A stretch of 64,000 nt of DNA from Bacteroidales bacterium (GTDB lineage Bacteria; Bacteroidota; Bacteroidia; Bacteroidales; UBA932): contig JAFQGK010000035.1 in NCBI GenBank assembly GCA_017398335.1, positions 1 to 64,000 on the forward strand, given 5' to 3'. A program made the position numbers and the translations under genes. The notes beneath the pieces are model-generated. The model was not told the origin of the DNA. It did not search any database and worked only from the letters and a program-made list of their open reading frames with translations. Below, in pieces: positions 37,628 through 46,561 of the stretch. The stretch's first letter is position 1; each line of letters begins with the position of its first letter.

Positions 37628-38785
37628 ATGGAAAATGAAAAATATACAGAAAAACTTGCCAAATACCTGCTGTTCGCAGCATGCTTCTGCATCGTAGCTG
37701 CATTGTGCTGGTATTTCAGGAATGTGATAATATACATACTGCTGGCAGTTGTAGTATCATTGATATCACAGCCGATAATGACCCTGCTGCAGAAGGTCAG
37801 GATCAAGGGAAGGAAAGCCCCTGACTGGCTGCTGGCAATATTCACCATCTGCCTCGTGATTCTGCTGTTCCTCATGGTCGTCACGCTTATCATTCCTGTG
37901 GTCAGCGGCATAGTCAAAGGCATATCATTAAGCAGCATTGAAAATACTGCCAGACAGATTTCAGTCCCGCTTGCCGAATTCAACGACTTTCTGAAAAGCA
38001 CATTTCCGAAACTGGGAAACGACTTCAGGATAGAGGTGGCTCTTCTCAACGAGATGAAGACGATTCTGGACGTTTCTGCATTTTCCTCAGTAATCGGTTC
38101 TGCCGCCTCAATGGTTTCCAGCATCGGCATAGGAGTATTTTCCATTGTATTCATCAGTTTCTTCTTTATAAAGGACAGCAGTCTTTTCAGCAAGATGGTA
38201 GCGGCTCTAGTTCCTGACAGACATGAAGAGACAGCAGTAAAGGCTATTTCCGACATCGGCTATCTGTTGAGCAGATATTTCACCGGAGTGCTCATTGAAA
38301 TGACCGGAGTCGCTCTGATCAACTTCCTTGGCCTCATGTTCATTGCAAGATTGGGATTCAATGCCGCCATAGGCATCGCCTTCCTGACTGGAATACTGAA
38401 CATAATCCCATACGTCGGTCCGCTGGCCGGAGGCGCACTCGGCACAGTACTGGCCCTTATTATCAAGTACAGCAGCAGTGTCCCTATCGGACTGGACGTC
38501 AGCTTCATATGGTTTACATTGATACTCATCGCCATATTCAGTTTCACTCAGCTGATAGACAACATTCTGTATCAGCCTGTAATTTATTCTACAAGCATCA
38601 AGTCCACACCACTTGAGATATTCATAGTACTTCTCATAGCCGGCCATATCGGTGGAACACTAGGCATGCTCATAGCAATTCCTTCATACACTGTAATTCG
38701 AGTCGTTGCATTCCGCTTCTTCAGACACATCAAGGCCATAAGAAGACTCATACCATCAGAAAAACTTATTTCAGAAAACCAATAA
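37628..38785 (+). CDS. AI-2E-family (PerM/TqsA-like) membrane transporter
   Basis: 385 aa from the ATG at 37628; an upstream frame start at 37592 would give an untypical N-terminus. About eight hydrophobic helices are visible, with the central extended loop and the family motif region NIIPYVGPLAGG followed by QLIDNILYQPVI. The AI-2E family includes autoinducer-2 exporters and Na+/H+ antiporters, so the substrate cannot be assigned. The next gene begins 4 nt after its stop, making it the head of a four-gene run. Confidence 0.87.
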   Translation: MENEKYTEKLAKYLLFAACFCIVAALCWYFRNVIIYILLAVVVSLISQPIMTLLQKVRIKGRKAPDWLLAIFTICLVILLFLMVVTLIIPVVSGIVKGISLSSIENTARQISVPLAEFNDFLKSTFPKLGNDFRIEVALLNEMKTILDVSAFSSVIGSAASMVSSIGIGVFSIVFISFFFIKDSSLFSKMVAALVPDRHEETAVKAISDIGYLLSRYFTGVLIEMTGVALINFLGLMFIARLGFNAAIGIAFLTGILNIIPYVGPLAGGALGTVLALIIKYSSSVPIGLDVSFIWFTLILIAIFSFTQLIDNILYQPVIYSTSIKSTPLEIFIVLLIAGHIGGTLGMLIAIPSYTVIRVVAFRFFRHIKAIRRLIPSEKLISENQ

Positions 38786-38789
38786 CGAT

Positions 38790-39743
38790 ATGATACGAAA
38801 CACATTATTTCTAACTGCCGCATTTCTGACAATGGCATCATCCGGTGCAAAGGCAGAAGACGGCCCGATCAGTCCGGACGGGACATATATGTTCGAAAAG
38901 AGGGACACCTGCGAACTCCTCATGGATGTGTACAATCCTGCGAAAGGAAGTGAAACCACCTATAAAGGAAAGGACAAGCCAACCATCATCTTCATGTTCG
39001 GCGGCGGATTCATCAGAGGTTCCAGAGACGACGCTGACTACAACAAATGGTTCAGACAGATGACTGACAACGGTTACAGGGTGATTTCAATCGACTACAG
39101 ACTGGGGCTGAAAGGTTCGAACAAGATAGGAGTTGCCCAGGTCAATGTGCTTGACAAGGCAATCCATATGGCTGTTGAAGACCTGTTCAGCGCAACAAGA
39201 TTCATCATAGATAATGCAGATCAGCTTGGAGTTGACCCTTCCAACATCGTTATAAGCGGTTCTTCAGCTGGAGCAATAACCGTAATGCAGGCTGAATACG
39301 AGATCTGCAACAGGACTTCATGGGCTCAAGTACTTCCTGAAAACTTCAATTATGCAGGCGTCATGTCATTCTCCGGAGCGATTCTGTCCCGAAAGGGTGA
39401 GGTCAAGTACCAGACGACTCCTGCACCGACACTTATGCTGCACGGAACTGCAGACGATCTGGTCAACTACAAACAGATCAAGTTCTTCAATCTGGGATTC
39501 TTCGGCGGCGGAAAGCTTGTGAAAAGATTCGAGAAGTTCGGCTATAACTACAACATGTATCATTTCCTTGATTACGGACACGAAATTGCCGGTTCGATGG
39601 ATACGACACTAGACCTGCAGTTGAGATTCCTCGAGACCAACGTCATCGAAGGAGAGCGCCGCATCGTTGAAGCATGGGTTGACGACCCTGACGTATACAA
39701 GGGAGTCGGGGTACAGTCAAGAAAGGATCTTTACGGAAACTGA
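38790..39743 (+). CDS. Secreted alpha/beta-hydrolase (carboxylesterase-like)
   Basis: 317 aa. A signal peptide ends ...SGAKAED. It has the oxyanion motif IFMFGGGFIRG, nucleophile elbow ISGSSAGAI (Ser), acid in LHGTADDLV and His in DYGHEIAG. This is the carboxylesterase/BD-FAE type of fold. It probably removes acyl groups from a small or glycan substrate in the periplasm. It follows the AI-2E gene by 4 nt and precedes a second hydrolase gene by 45 nt. Confidence 0.83.
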   Translation: MIRNTLFLTAAFLTMASSGAKAEDGPISPDGTYMFEKRDTCELLMDVYNPAKGSETTYKGKDKPTIIFMFGGGFIRGSRDDADYNKWFRQMTDNGYRVISIDYRLGLKGSNKIGVAQVNVLDKAIHMAVEDLFSATRFIIDNADQLGVDPSNIVISGSSAGAITVMQAEYEICNRTSWAQVLPENFNYAGVMSFSGAILSRKGEVKYQTTPAPTLMLHGTADDLVNYKQIKFFNLGFFGGGKLVKRFEKFGYNYNMYHFLDYGHEIAGSMDTTLDLQLRFLETNVIEGERRIVEAWVDDPDVYKGVGVQSRKDLYGN

Positions 39744-39788
39744 TAGTGCACGCTTTTTGTCATCAGCAGGCAAAAAGAATTTGAGACT

Positions 39789-40694
39789 ATGGAAAAGATC
39801 ATTATGAAGTCCAGGTACGATGACCTGAAGATATCTGTTGCTATATACCGTCCGAAAGAAAAACCGAAAGCGGTACTTCAGCTTGTACACGGCATGTGCG
39901 GATGCAAGGAAAGGTTTGAACCTGTCATGAATTATCTCTCTGACAACGGCATTGCGTGCATAGCCTCGGACCACCGCGGGCACGGAGAAAGCATCAGGAG
40001 CATGGACGATCTGGGATATTTCTATTCAGGCGGATACAAGGCACTTGTTGATGATCTTCGCTTAGTGACCAGATGGGGACTTGAAGAATTTCCCGGAATC
40101 CCGTATTACCTGCTGGGGCACAGCATGGGATCGCTTGCCGCAAGAATCTACACAAAGGAGGATGACTCTGACCTGTCAGGTCTGATCATATGCGGAAGTC
40201 CCAGCTGGAATCCGATGTCCGTATTAGGCAGATTCTTCACCGGCCTTCTATGCATGACCGGTTTTGGGCACAGCCGTCCCGGATTCCTGCAGAATATGAC
40301 CTCCGACAGCTATAACAGGCGCTTCATTTCAGAAGGTCCGCAGGCATGGACATGTTCAGATCCTGAAGTAAGGAAAAGTTTCCGTGAAAATCCACTATGC
40401 AACTTCAGGTTCACGATGAACGGGGCCAACAACCTCATGAAGATGATGGGCGAGACATATGACACAAAGCATTGGAAAGTATCACATCCTATGATGCCTA
40501 TCTTGTTTCTGTCAGGCTCAGATGACCCGTGCATGATCAGCGAGCAGAAGTTCCACAAGGCTGCATGGGCAATGGTAAAGGCCGGATACAGAAATGTAAG
40601 TTCCACCCTATATCCCAACATGAGACATGAAGTGCTGAACGAGATTGGCAAGCAGGACGTATGGGATGAAATTCTCCACTTCATAACTGATTGA
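39789..40694 (+). CDS. Alpha/beta-hydrolase, monoacylglycerol-lipase-like
   Basis: 301 aa with no signal peptide, so probably cytoplasmic. Motifs: QLVHGMCGCKERF (oxyanion), DHRGHGES, nucleophile LLGHSMGSLAAR, acid SGSDDPC and His MRHEVLNE. This pattern is typical of serine aminopeptidase/monoglyceride lipase-like proteins (Hydrolase_4). The substrate is unknown. The CotH-domain gene starts 28 nt later. Confidence 0.85.
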   Translation: MEKIIMKSRYDDLKISVAIYRPKEKPKAVLQLVHGMCGCKERFEPVMNYLSDNGIACIASDHRGHGESIRSMDDLGYFYSGGYKALVDDLRLVTRWGLEEFPGIPYYLLGHSMGSLAARIYTKEDDSDLSGLIICGSPSWNPMSVLGRFFTGLLCMTGFGHSRPGFLQNMTSDSYNRRFISEGPQAWTCSDPEVRKSFRENPLCNFRFTMNGANNLMKMMGETYDTKHWKVSHPMMPILFLSGSDDPCMISEQKFHKAAWAMVKAGYRNVSSTLYPNMRHEVLNEIGKQDVWDEILHFITD

Positions 40695-40722
40695 AAGACA
40701 ACTGAACAATTTAACATACAAG

Positions 40723-42276
40723 ATGAATAAAAGACTGACACTTATCCTATTGATTGGCTTTCTTGCATTATCCGGATGCGAGAAAGCGGAACCAGAAGGC
40801 AATCCGGACAACGGACAGACAGAAAATGTTCCCGGTGAAGGAACGGATGAGGGAAACGATGAGGGGAAAGATGAAGGTACGGAGAATGAGGACAAGCCTG
40901 GCGGAGGACTTCCTGTTGCCGGATATCCTGAAGGAGCGTTCACCGTTGCTGACGTAAACGACGAAGGTATTTCCTATATGTGGGATGAATCCGTGATACC
41001 GGAAATCACCATACATATGACTGCAGATGAGTGGAACAGGCTTCTGGCCAGATATGATGAATTCTCTCATAATGTAGATTACTTCCATGCCGACTTCACC
41101 TACAGCAAGGACGGCGAGGTGACATTCATAGAAGACGGTGGTGTAAGACTTAGAGGAAACACCTCACGCAGACGTCCGGAGGGCAATGGAGGACAGGTGC
41201 ACAATCCTCAGAATCCGGACTGGCACCATTGTCATTTCGGCATCAATTTCCGTAAGTTCCACAAGGACAGCGAACACACAGTGAAAGGCATAAGAAAGGT
41301 GAACCTGAAGTGGTTCAAGGATGATCCTTGCTATGTAAGGGAACTGTATTGCTATAATCTTTTCCGCCGCTACGGAATATGGACCAGCGCATTTTCCACC
41401 TACTGCCGTGTCTGGCTGGACATTAAGGGTGACAAGGAAAAGGCATATCTCGGCGTATTCAACATGATAGAACCTATCGATGATGAATTCATCGAAAGAC
41501 GAGTGACAGAGAAGTTCAGGAACGACAAAGGATATCTGTGGAAATGTGTATATGGAGAAGGCGGACCGGCGGATCTCCAAAACACCGATAGTCATAAGTT
41601 CAACTGGGATCAGGACAATGGCGTAAACTATACTTACGAATTCAAGGGAGATGAAGAGGACTTTGCCGCAGCAAAGGAGCAGCTGACCGACTTCATACTC
41701 AAGCTGCAAGGAAAGGGAGAAGACAGTTTCTACAAATGGATAAACGAAGTCTGCAATGTAGAGCTGCTTCTTAAGACATATGCTGTCAATGTCGCTGTAG
41801 GAATGTGGGATGACCATTGGAACAATGGAAACAATTACTACCTCTACTTCAATTCTACAGACAAATATGACTATGAGGTATTCTTCCTGCCTTATGACTA
41901 CGACAACACATTGGGTACAAGTTCAAATTGCGGAGTCATAAGCGACTCCGGTCGCCATGATCCGTATAATTGGGGAGACAGCGGCCTGCTGATGGAAAGA
42001 CTTATGAAGTTCGAGGATTTCCGCCTGACCTACAAGAATGCTCTTCTTGAACTCACAGACCCGTCAAAAGACCTATTCGACATGGAGTCCAGCATTGCAA
42101 GAATCAGATTATGGCAGAAGAACATTTCGCCATACATCAGCAATGACACCGGAGAAGATATGGAGATAAAAGACCAACCGGCGTACTGGGGCAATCACCA
42201 CGAGTACAGGCTCATGGACACGGGAAGCAATAATTTCTTCCGCGTCAAATCAGAAACAATCGGCAAGATGAAATAG
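40723..42276 (+). CDS. CotH-kinase-domain lipoprotein
   Basis: 517 aa. A lipoprotein signal (LALSGCEK, Cys19) is followed by a Gly/Glu/Asp-rich linker (about 25-65). A CotH domain comes next (about 85-500), with GGVRLRGNTSRR, the 'LGVFNMIEPIDDEFI' segment, WDDHWNNGNN and LPYDYDNTLG. CotH proteins are atypical protein kinases, and metal-binding Asp residues are present in the last two motifs. The target is unknown. The stop codon lies inside the first unit of a 25-bp tandem repeat array. Confidence 0.85.
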   Translation: MNKRLTLILLIGFLALSGCEKAEPEGNPDNGQTENVPGEGTDEGNDEGKDEGTENEDKPGGGLPVAGYPEGAFTVADVNDEGISYMWDESVIPEITIHMTADEWNRLLARYDEFSHNVDYFHADFTYSKDGEVTFIEDGGVRLRGNTSRRRPEGNGGQVHNPQNPDWHHCHFGINFRKFHKDSEHTVKGIRKVNLKWFKDDPCYVRELYCYNLFRRYGIWTSAFSTYCRVWLDIKGDKEKAYLGVFNMIEPIDDEFIERRVTEKFRNDKGYLWKCVYGEGGPADLQNTDSHKFNWDQDNGVNYTYEFKGDEEDFAAAKEQLTDFILKLQGKGEDSFYKWINEVCNVELLLKTYAVNVAVGMWDDHWNNGNNYYLYFNSTDKYDYEVFFLPYDYDNTLGTSSNCGVISDSGRHDPYNWGDSGLLMERLMKFEDFRLTYKNALLELTDPSKDLFDMESSIARIRLWQKNISPYISNDTGEDMEIKDQPAYWGNHHEYRLMDTGSNNFFRVKSETIGKMK

Positions 42277-42400
42277 TCATCCCCTAAAAAAGATGAAACA
42301 TTCATCCCCGAGGCACGACGAAATAGTCATCCCCGAGGCACGACGAAATAGTCATCCCCGAGGCACGACGGAATAGTCATCCCCGACCTGATCGGGGATC
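42267..42400. repeat. 25-bp tandem repeat, five copies, ending in a palindrome
   Basis: Units begin at 42267, 42292, 42317, 42342 and 42367. The core is GAAATAGTCATCCCCGAGGC. Copies 3 and 4 are identical, and copies 1 and 2 have diverged. Copy 5 ends in the palindrome CCCCGA-CCTGA-TCGGGG (42381-42397). The array fills the gap between two convergent genes: copy 1 contains the stop of the CotH gene, and the M64 peptidase gene stops just past the last copy. There are no spacers, so it is not CRISPR. Confidence 0.9.
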
Positions 42401-42401
42401 T

Positions 42402-43610
42402 CTATTCGCAATAGAATTCAATCAGACGGCTGATGGCTCTCTGGCACACCGGGCAGAAGGCATCAGCCGTATTTGTATGCATACGGCAGTCGTCAGCTCC
42501 TCTCCACACACCTTTCGACTGATAGCCGGCTCCTTCCAGCAATTCAGCCTCCCCTGCTTCAAGCATATCCTGCCACTTGGAACCGAAGTCCTTCTTTGTT
42601 GTGATATTCTGCTCCCATGGCTCCGCCTCAGGATAATAATACTCCACATACATATCGTCATAGAAATACTCATCTGCGAGGCCGGCAAAACTATGTCCGA
42701 ATTCATGCACGACCACCGGCCTGAAAGCCTTATGTCCTGCAGTTGTCAGAGTATAGGAATTATATATGCCACCACCCCCGTAAGTATCTGTATTGGCGAG
42801 GATTATGATATGTTCATACGGAATGCCGTACAGTTTGTCATGAAGATTCTTCAAGCGAAGTGTCGTGAGATAACGATCCATATAGAAAGTGTTGAAATGA
42901 GCCTTGAGGGCAGTATTCTTCCACTCGCCTTCCCCCGGCACACTGACTCCGCTGTCCTGCGACTGAAGAGCCACAGCAACAAAATTGAACGAATCCTGAT
43001 ATCTGTCAAAAGGCTTATGTCCGAGTATTGCCTCCATTGCAGTCCTGGCATCAAGATAGAACTGTTCCGCCTCAGCCTCGGTATATCCTTCTGCCAAGAT
43101 GGCGACATCTATACACTCCTCCGGCGTACCGTTCTGCATGAGATACCTGTGGGGCGCCGTCTCCGAGGCACTGCGCCTGACCAGGATATCCGACGGATCG
43201 ACAATATGTTTCAATGAGGCAGACACATTACCATAGAAATCATATATTTCCACCTTAACCTCGGCCTTATCGCCTGGCATTGGAAGCAGAAATACATTTT
43301 CGAATGACTTGCGTACGCGTGTGGCCTCTTCAGTTGCCTGCCATTCCTGGAAAAGCGTCGAGAATGACTGCCTGTACAAGACCTTGCCGGTAGCTGTATC
43401 TGTCAGCCGGATCTGCCCGTTACCTCTCAGCGCCACCGAATCCATATTATGCCTGCGTCCCGCCCAACCGTCGAAACATGACATCTCATCAAGGGATATT
43501 TCAGAAGAATTTGCTGTTCCTGTGAATATATAATCTACACGTAGGGTCCTGTCCTGCGCATGAAGAGCTGCAGAGAGGGCCCAAAGGGCTAAAATAAAAA
43601 AGGATTTCAT
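42402..43610 (-). CDS. M64-family (IgA-peptidase type) zinc metallopeptidase
   Basis: 402 aa from the ATG at 43610, which gives a clean signal peptide (ALWALSAALHAQ); a longer frame start at 43634 does not. The N-terminal third is a beta-rich M64 N domain. The catalytic motif is VVVHEFGHSFAGLADEY, with the HExxHxxGxxD zinc signature. M64 members include a clostridial IgA peptidase, but most Bacteroidetes copies are uncharacterised exported proteases. It begins 24 nt after the FAD-protein gene. Confidence 0.9.
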   Translation of the reverse strand: MKSFFILALWALSAALHAQDRTLRVDYIFTGTANSSEISLDEMSCFDGWAGRRHNMDSVALRGNGQIRLTDTATGKVLYRQSFSTLFQEWQATEEATRVRKSFENVFLLPMPGDKAEVKVEIYDFYGNVSASLKHIVDPSDILVRRSASETAPHRYLMQNGTPEECIDVAILAEGYTEAEAEQFYLDARTAMEAILGHKPFDRYQDSFNFVAVALQSQDSGVSVPGEGEWKNTALKAHFNTFYMDRYLTTLRLKNLHDKLYGIPYEHIIILANTDTYGGGGIYNSYTLTTAGHKAFRPVVVHEFGHSFAGLADEYFYDDMYVEYYYPEAEPWEQNITTKKDFGSKWQDMLEAGEAELLEGAGYQSKGVWRGADDCRMHTNTADAFCPVCQRAISRLIEFYCE

Positions 43611-43634
43611 AAAAGTCTTATAATTGCGCGGCAC

Positions 43635-45269
43635 CTAAATTTTAGCAGCACAGTTGATTCCGTCCAGGGCGGAGGAAACGATACCACCCGCATAGCCGGC
43701 ACCTTCTCCACATGGGTATAAGCCTGCGATCTGTGTATGTTCCAGTGTTTCCGGATCGCGCGGAATACGTACAGGGGAAGAAGTACGAGATTCCACTCCA
43801 AGGAGAAGAGCTTCATTTGTATAGTAGCCGTGCATCTTCTTGTTGCCTATCTCAGGAAAGGCATATTTGAGACGTAGAGACACATGCTCCGGCAGCAGCT
43901 CATGCAGAGGTGCGTTTGCGGCACCCGGATGATATGAAGTCTGAGGCAGACCGGACGAAGGGATGCGACGGCAGAAATCCATCATCCTCTGGGCAGGCGC
44001 TTTAAGGGATCCTGTATATTCAAACATTTTTCTCTCGACATCCTTCTGGAACTGAAGCAAGGCAAGAGGCCCGTACTGAGCATATTCAGGGAAATCCTCC
44101 GGTTCTATCTGAACAACGACCCCGGAATTCGCCCACTTCGAGTTTCGCTGCGAATTGGACATTCCGTTAAGCACAAGCTCGCCTGAAGCAGTTGCCGCAG
44201 GAACAAGTATTCCTCCCGGACACATACAGAAAGAGAATACTCCACGGTCAAGTACCTGTGTTACAAAGGAATATTCAGCAGTAGGCATATACGGCTGGTA
44301 TTTGCCGTGGTACTGGATTCTGTTGATCAGCGACTGAGGATGCTCGACACGGACTCCCAGTGCAAAACCTTTTGCCTGAAGCTCCCATCCTTTGCGGTCG
44401 AACATTTCGTAAATATCGCGCGCCGAATGACCTGTCGCAAGGATTACCTTGCGGGACGAGTAGATTCCCGATCGTGTCGGGGATGACGAAGCTACGTCAT
44501 TGCCGACACCGGATTTTCCGTCATTGCCGGCACCGGATTTTCCGTCATTGCCGGCTGCGACCGGCAATCCCGACGACACAATGACATCAAACGAGCCGTC
44601 ACCTTTCTTGACTATGTCTGTGACGCGTGAATCAAAGTGGTATTCTCCTCCATGTTCGATGATGCAATTCCTGATGTTCTCCACAACGATCGGGAGTTTG
44701 TCACTGCCGATATGCGGATGGGCATCGATAAGGATGGACGGATCTGCACCGAAACGCACCAGCTGGTGCAGCACTTCGCGTATATCTCCCCTTTTTGACG
44801 ACCTTGTGTACAGTTTGCCATCAGAGAAGGTTCCTGCGCCTCCCTCTCCGAAACAATAATTCGAATCAGGGTTCACAAGCCCTTCTTTTGAGAGTCTGGC
44901 CATATCGAACTTACGCTGATGTACGTCTTTTCCTCTTTCAAGAATGACAGGTTTCAAACCCTTCATCAGAAGTCGTAATGCTGCAAACATTCCTGCAGGA
45001 CCGGCACCGATGATAATGACCGGTTCGGCAGCGGAGACATCCTTGTACTCTTCCAGAACATATTCCGGCATGACCTCATCAGGCTTATATACCTCTATTC
45101 TGTAACGATACAGAATGTCATTACGAGCGTCAATCGAGCGACGCATTATCCTATATTTCACCTGCATTTTAGCCTTTGGAGAAACTCCCAGGGCCTTGAT
45201 CGCAGCTGACTGTATTTCGTCTGCGGAGAGTTCTTTTCCCAGTTTGCAGGTAACTTCTATTTCTTTCAT
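43635..45269 (-). CDS. FAD-dependent oxidoreductase (COG2509 type) with a translated repeat insertion
   Basis: 544 aa. An N-terminal basic/ferredoxin-like region (about 1-85) precedes a Rossmann FAD site VIIIGAGPAGMFAALR (about 88-103) and the family motifs CFGEGGAGTFSDGKL and ILATGHSARDI. The C-terminus has the usual GEGAGYAGGI. The substrate is unknown. Residues about 231-269 are encoded by palindromic and tandem repeats (44463-44579) and read as Gly/Asn/Asp/Lys/Ser repeats. They lie in a loop just before the conserved KVILATGHSARD strand. The frame is kept. It is downstream of tsaD and upstream of the M64 peptidase gene. Confidence 0.85.
   Translation of the reverse strand: MKEIEVTCKLGKELSADEIQSAAIKALGVSPKAKMQVKYRIMRRSIDARNDILYRYRIEVYKPDEVMPEYVLEEYKDVSAAEPVIIIGAGPAGMFAALRLLMKGLKPVILERGKDVHQRKFDMARLSKEGLVNPDSNYCFGEGGAGTFSDGKLYTRSSKRGDIREVLHQLVRFGADPSILIDAHPHIGSDKLPIVVENIRNCIIEHGGEYHFDSRVTDIVKKGDGSFDVIVSSGLPVAAGNDGKSGAGNDGKSGVGNDVASSSPTRSGIYSSRKVILATGHSARDIYEMFDRKGWELQAKGFALGVRVEHPQSLINRIQYHGKYQPYMPTAEYSFVTQVLDRGVFSFCMCPGGILVPAATASGELVLNGMSNSQRNSKWANSGVVVQIEPEDFPEYAQYGPLALLQFQKDVERKMFEYTGSLKAPAQRMMDFCRRIPSSGLPQTSYHPGAANAPLHELLPEHVSLRLKYAFPEIGNKKMHGYYTNEALLLGVESRTSSPVRIPRDPETLEHTQIAGLYPCGEGAGYAGGIVSSALDGINCAAKI
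44463..44579. repeat. REP-like palindromes and 24-bp tandem repeat inside a coding sequence
   Basis: One palindromic unit (GATTCCCGATCGTGTCGGGG, start 44463) and a second (ATTGCCGG...CCGGCAAT, 44547-44568) flank two near-identical 24-bp units (44495-44518 and 44519-44542). Their sequence type matches intergenic repeats at 42381-42397 and 45284-45356. As 24 is a multiple of three, the reading frame of the FAD-protein gene is preserved and yields an 8-residue repeat (GNDGKSGA/V). Confidence 0.85.
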
Positions 45270-45283
45270 TTTCTTTTGGTTTT

Positions 45284-45356
45284 GATCCCTCGACTTTGCT
45301 CGGGATGACAGTAAAGGGAATGTAGTTGTACGTCATTGCCGGCCCTGACCGGCAAT
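45284..45356. repeat. Pair of REP-like palindromic units between tsaD and the FAD-protein gene
   Basis: GATCCCTCGACTTTGCTCGG... (45284-45311) and ATTGCCGG-CCCTGA-CCGGCAAT (45335-45356) are short imperfect and perfect palindromes ending in GTCAT-type tails. The second abuts the tsaD stop codon. Similar short palindromic repeats are scattered in many bacterial genomes. Confidence 0.75.
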
Positions 45357-46379
45357 CTAAAATTCCGCAAGACGGCTTACCGGAGCCACATCGAGAGAAG
45401 AGCGTTCTCCATTAAGATAATGGAACCAGCCCGCTATAGCTATCATGGCAGCATTGTCGGTCGTAAACTTGAACTCCGGAAGGAAAGTGGTCCATCCACG
45501 CTTGCGGCCCTCTTCTTCAATCCTGCTGCGCAGCCCGCTGTTCGCTGAAACTCCACCTCCAATAGTTATCTGCCTGATACCGGTATGCTTCGCAGCCTTG
45601 ATCAGCTTGTCCATAAGTATATCTATCAAAGCCTTCTGGAAACTGGCACAGATATCCTCCTTGTTCTTTTCCATGAACTCAGGATCCTCTGCCATCATGT
45701 CACGCACAAAATACAGAAGAGAAGTCTTTATACCGCTGAAACTATAGTCGAATCCGGGAATATGAGGCTTGGAGAACTTGAATCTGTCGGGATTGCCGGC
45801 CTTTGCCAGCCTGTCCACAATCGGACCTCCCGGATATCCCAGCCCCATCATCTTCGCACACTTGTCGAATGCCTCTCCCACAGCGTCATCTATGGTCTGA
45901 CCCAGAATTTCATATTCAAGAGGGCTGTTCACCTTCACGATCTGCGAATTTCCGCCTGACACAAGAAGGCAGAGATAAGGGAACTGCGGCTGACGGTTGT
46001 CGCAGTCATACTGCTTGATGAAATTCGCAAGTATGTGTCCCTGAAGATGATTCACCTCCACGAGCGGCTTGCCTGAAGCAAGCGACAGTCCCTTTGCGAA
46101 TGAAGTTCCCACGAGAAGGGAGCCCAGGAGCCCCGGACCACGTGTGAATGCGATGGCATCCACATCATCCATTGTCACTCCGGCACGCTTGAGAGCCTCG
46201 CTCACGACAGGGACGATGTTGACCTGATGAGCACGTGAGGCAAGTTCAGGGATGACACCTCCATAAGCTTTGTGAACGTCCTGACTTGCAAGCACATTCG
46301 ACAGCATATAACCATCCTTGATGACAGCCGCCGAGGTGTCATCGCAAGACGATTCTATTCCAAGTATGATTTCAGACAT
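45357..46379 (-). CDS. tsaD: tRNA N6-threonylcarbamoyladenosine synthase subunit TsaD
   Basis: 340 aa, the normal length. It has the N-terminal ILGIESSCDDTSAAV, metal-binding His in NHLQGHILANF, and VSGGNSQIV and TIGGGVSANSGLR of the ASKHA fold. With TsaB/TsaC/TsaE it makes the t6A37 modification on ANN-decoding tRNAs. It is first in a run with the FAD oxidoreductase and M64 peptidase genes, although an 87-bp gap with two palindromes separates it from them. Confidence 0.97.
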   Translation of the reverse strand: MSEIILGIESSCDDTSAAVIKDGYMLSNVLASQDVHKAYGGVIPELASRAHQVNIVPVVSEALKRAGVTMDDVDAIAFTRGPGLLGSLLVGTSFAKGLSLASGKPLVEVNHLQGHILANFIKQYDCDNRQPQFPYLCLLVSGGNSQIVKVNSPLEYEILGQTIDDAVGEAFDKCAKMMGLGYPGGPIVDRLAKAGNPDRFKFSKPHIPGFDYSFSGIKTSLLYFVRDMMAEDPEFMEKNKEDICASFQKALIDILMDKLIKAAKHTGIRQITIGGGVSANSGLRSRIEEEGRKRGWTTFLPEFKFTTDNAAMIAIAGWFHYLNGERSSLDVAPVSRLAEF

Positions 46380-46424
46380 CTGACAAATATTATGGGTAAC
46401 ATAATACCCTATGATTCAAGGAGG

Positions 46425-46432
46425 CAAAATTA
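46425..46432 (-). promoter_or_regulatory. -7 box of tsaD
   Basis: TAATTTTG on the minus strand matches TAnnTTTG, about 45 nt before the ATG. A small hairpin (GGGTA...TACCC, 46394-46409) lies in the leader. Confidence 0.55.
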
Positions 46433-46538
46433 CGTATTTTTCCGATATTTTCCCGACTTTATCAACAAGAGATATTGTGCAGATAAATATTTGAAATCCT
46501 AGGGGGACAATAAGGCATGCCTTACGTCTTTATATATG

Positions 46539-46546
46539 TATCTTTA
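46539..46546 (+). promoter_or_regulatory. Possible -7 box of the FecI/FecR uptake operon
   Basis: TATCTTTA differs from TAnnTTTG in the last base and lies 15 nt before the ATG at 46562. The predicted leader would be very short. The assignment is tentative. Confidence 0.3.
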
Positions 46547-46561
46547 TACCCTGACCACATT

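Noticed and set aside
42267-42400. Possible CRISPR array
   Set aside because: The 25-bp units are directly adjacent with no unique spacers, and no cas gene is in the window.
42477-43217. A 246-codon plus-strand frame opposite the M64 peptidase gene
   Set aside because: Shadow of a gene with an intact zinc motif; no independent evidence.
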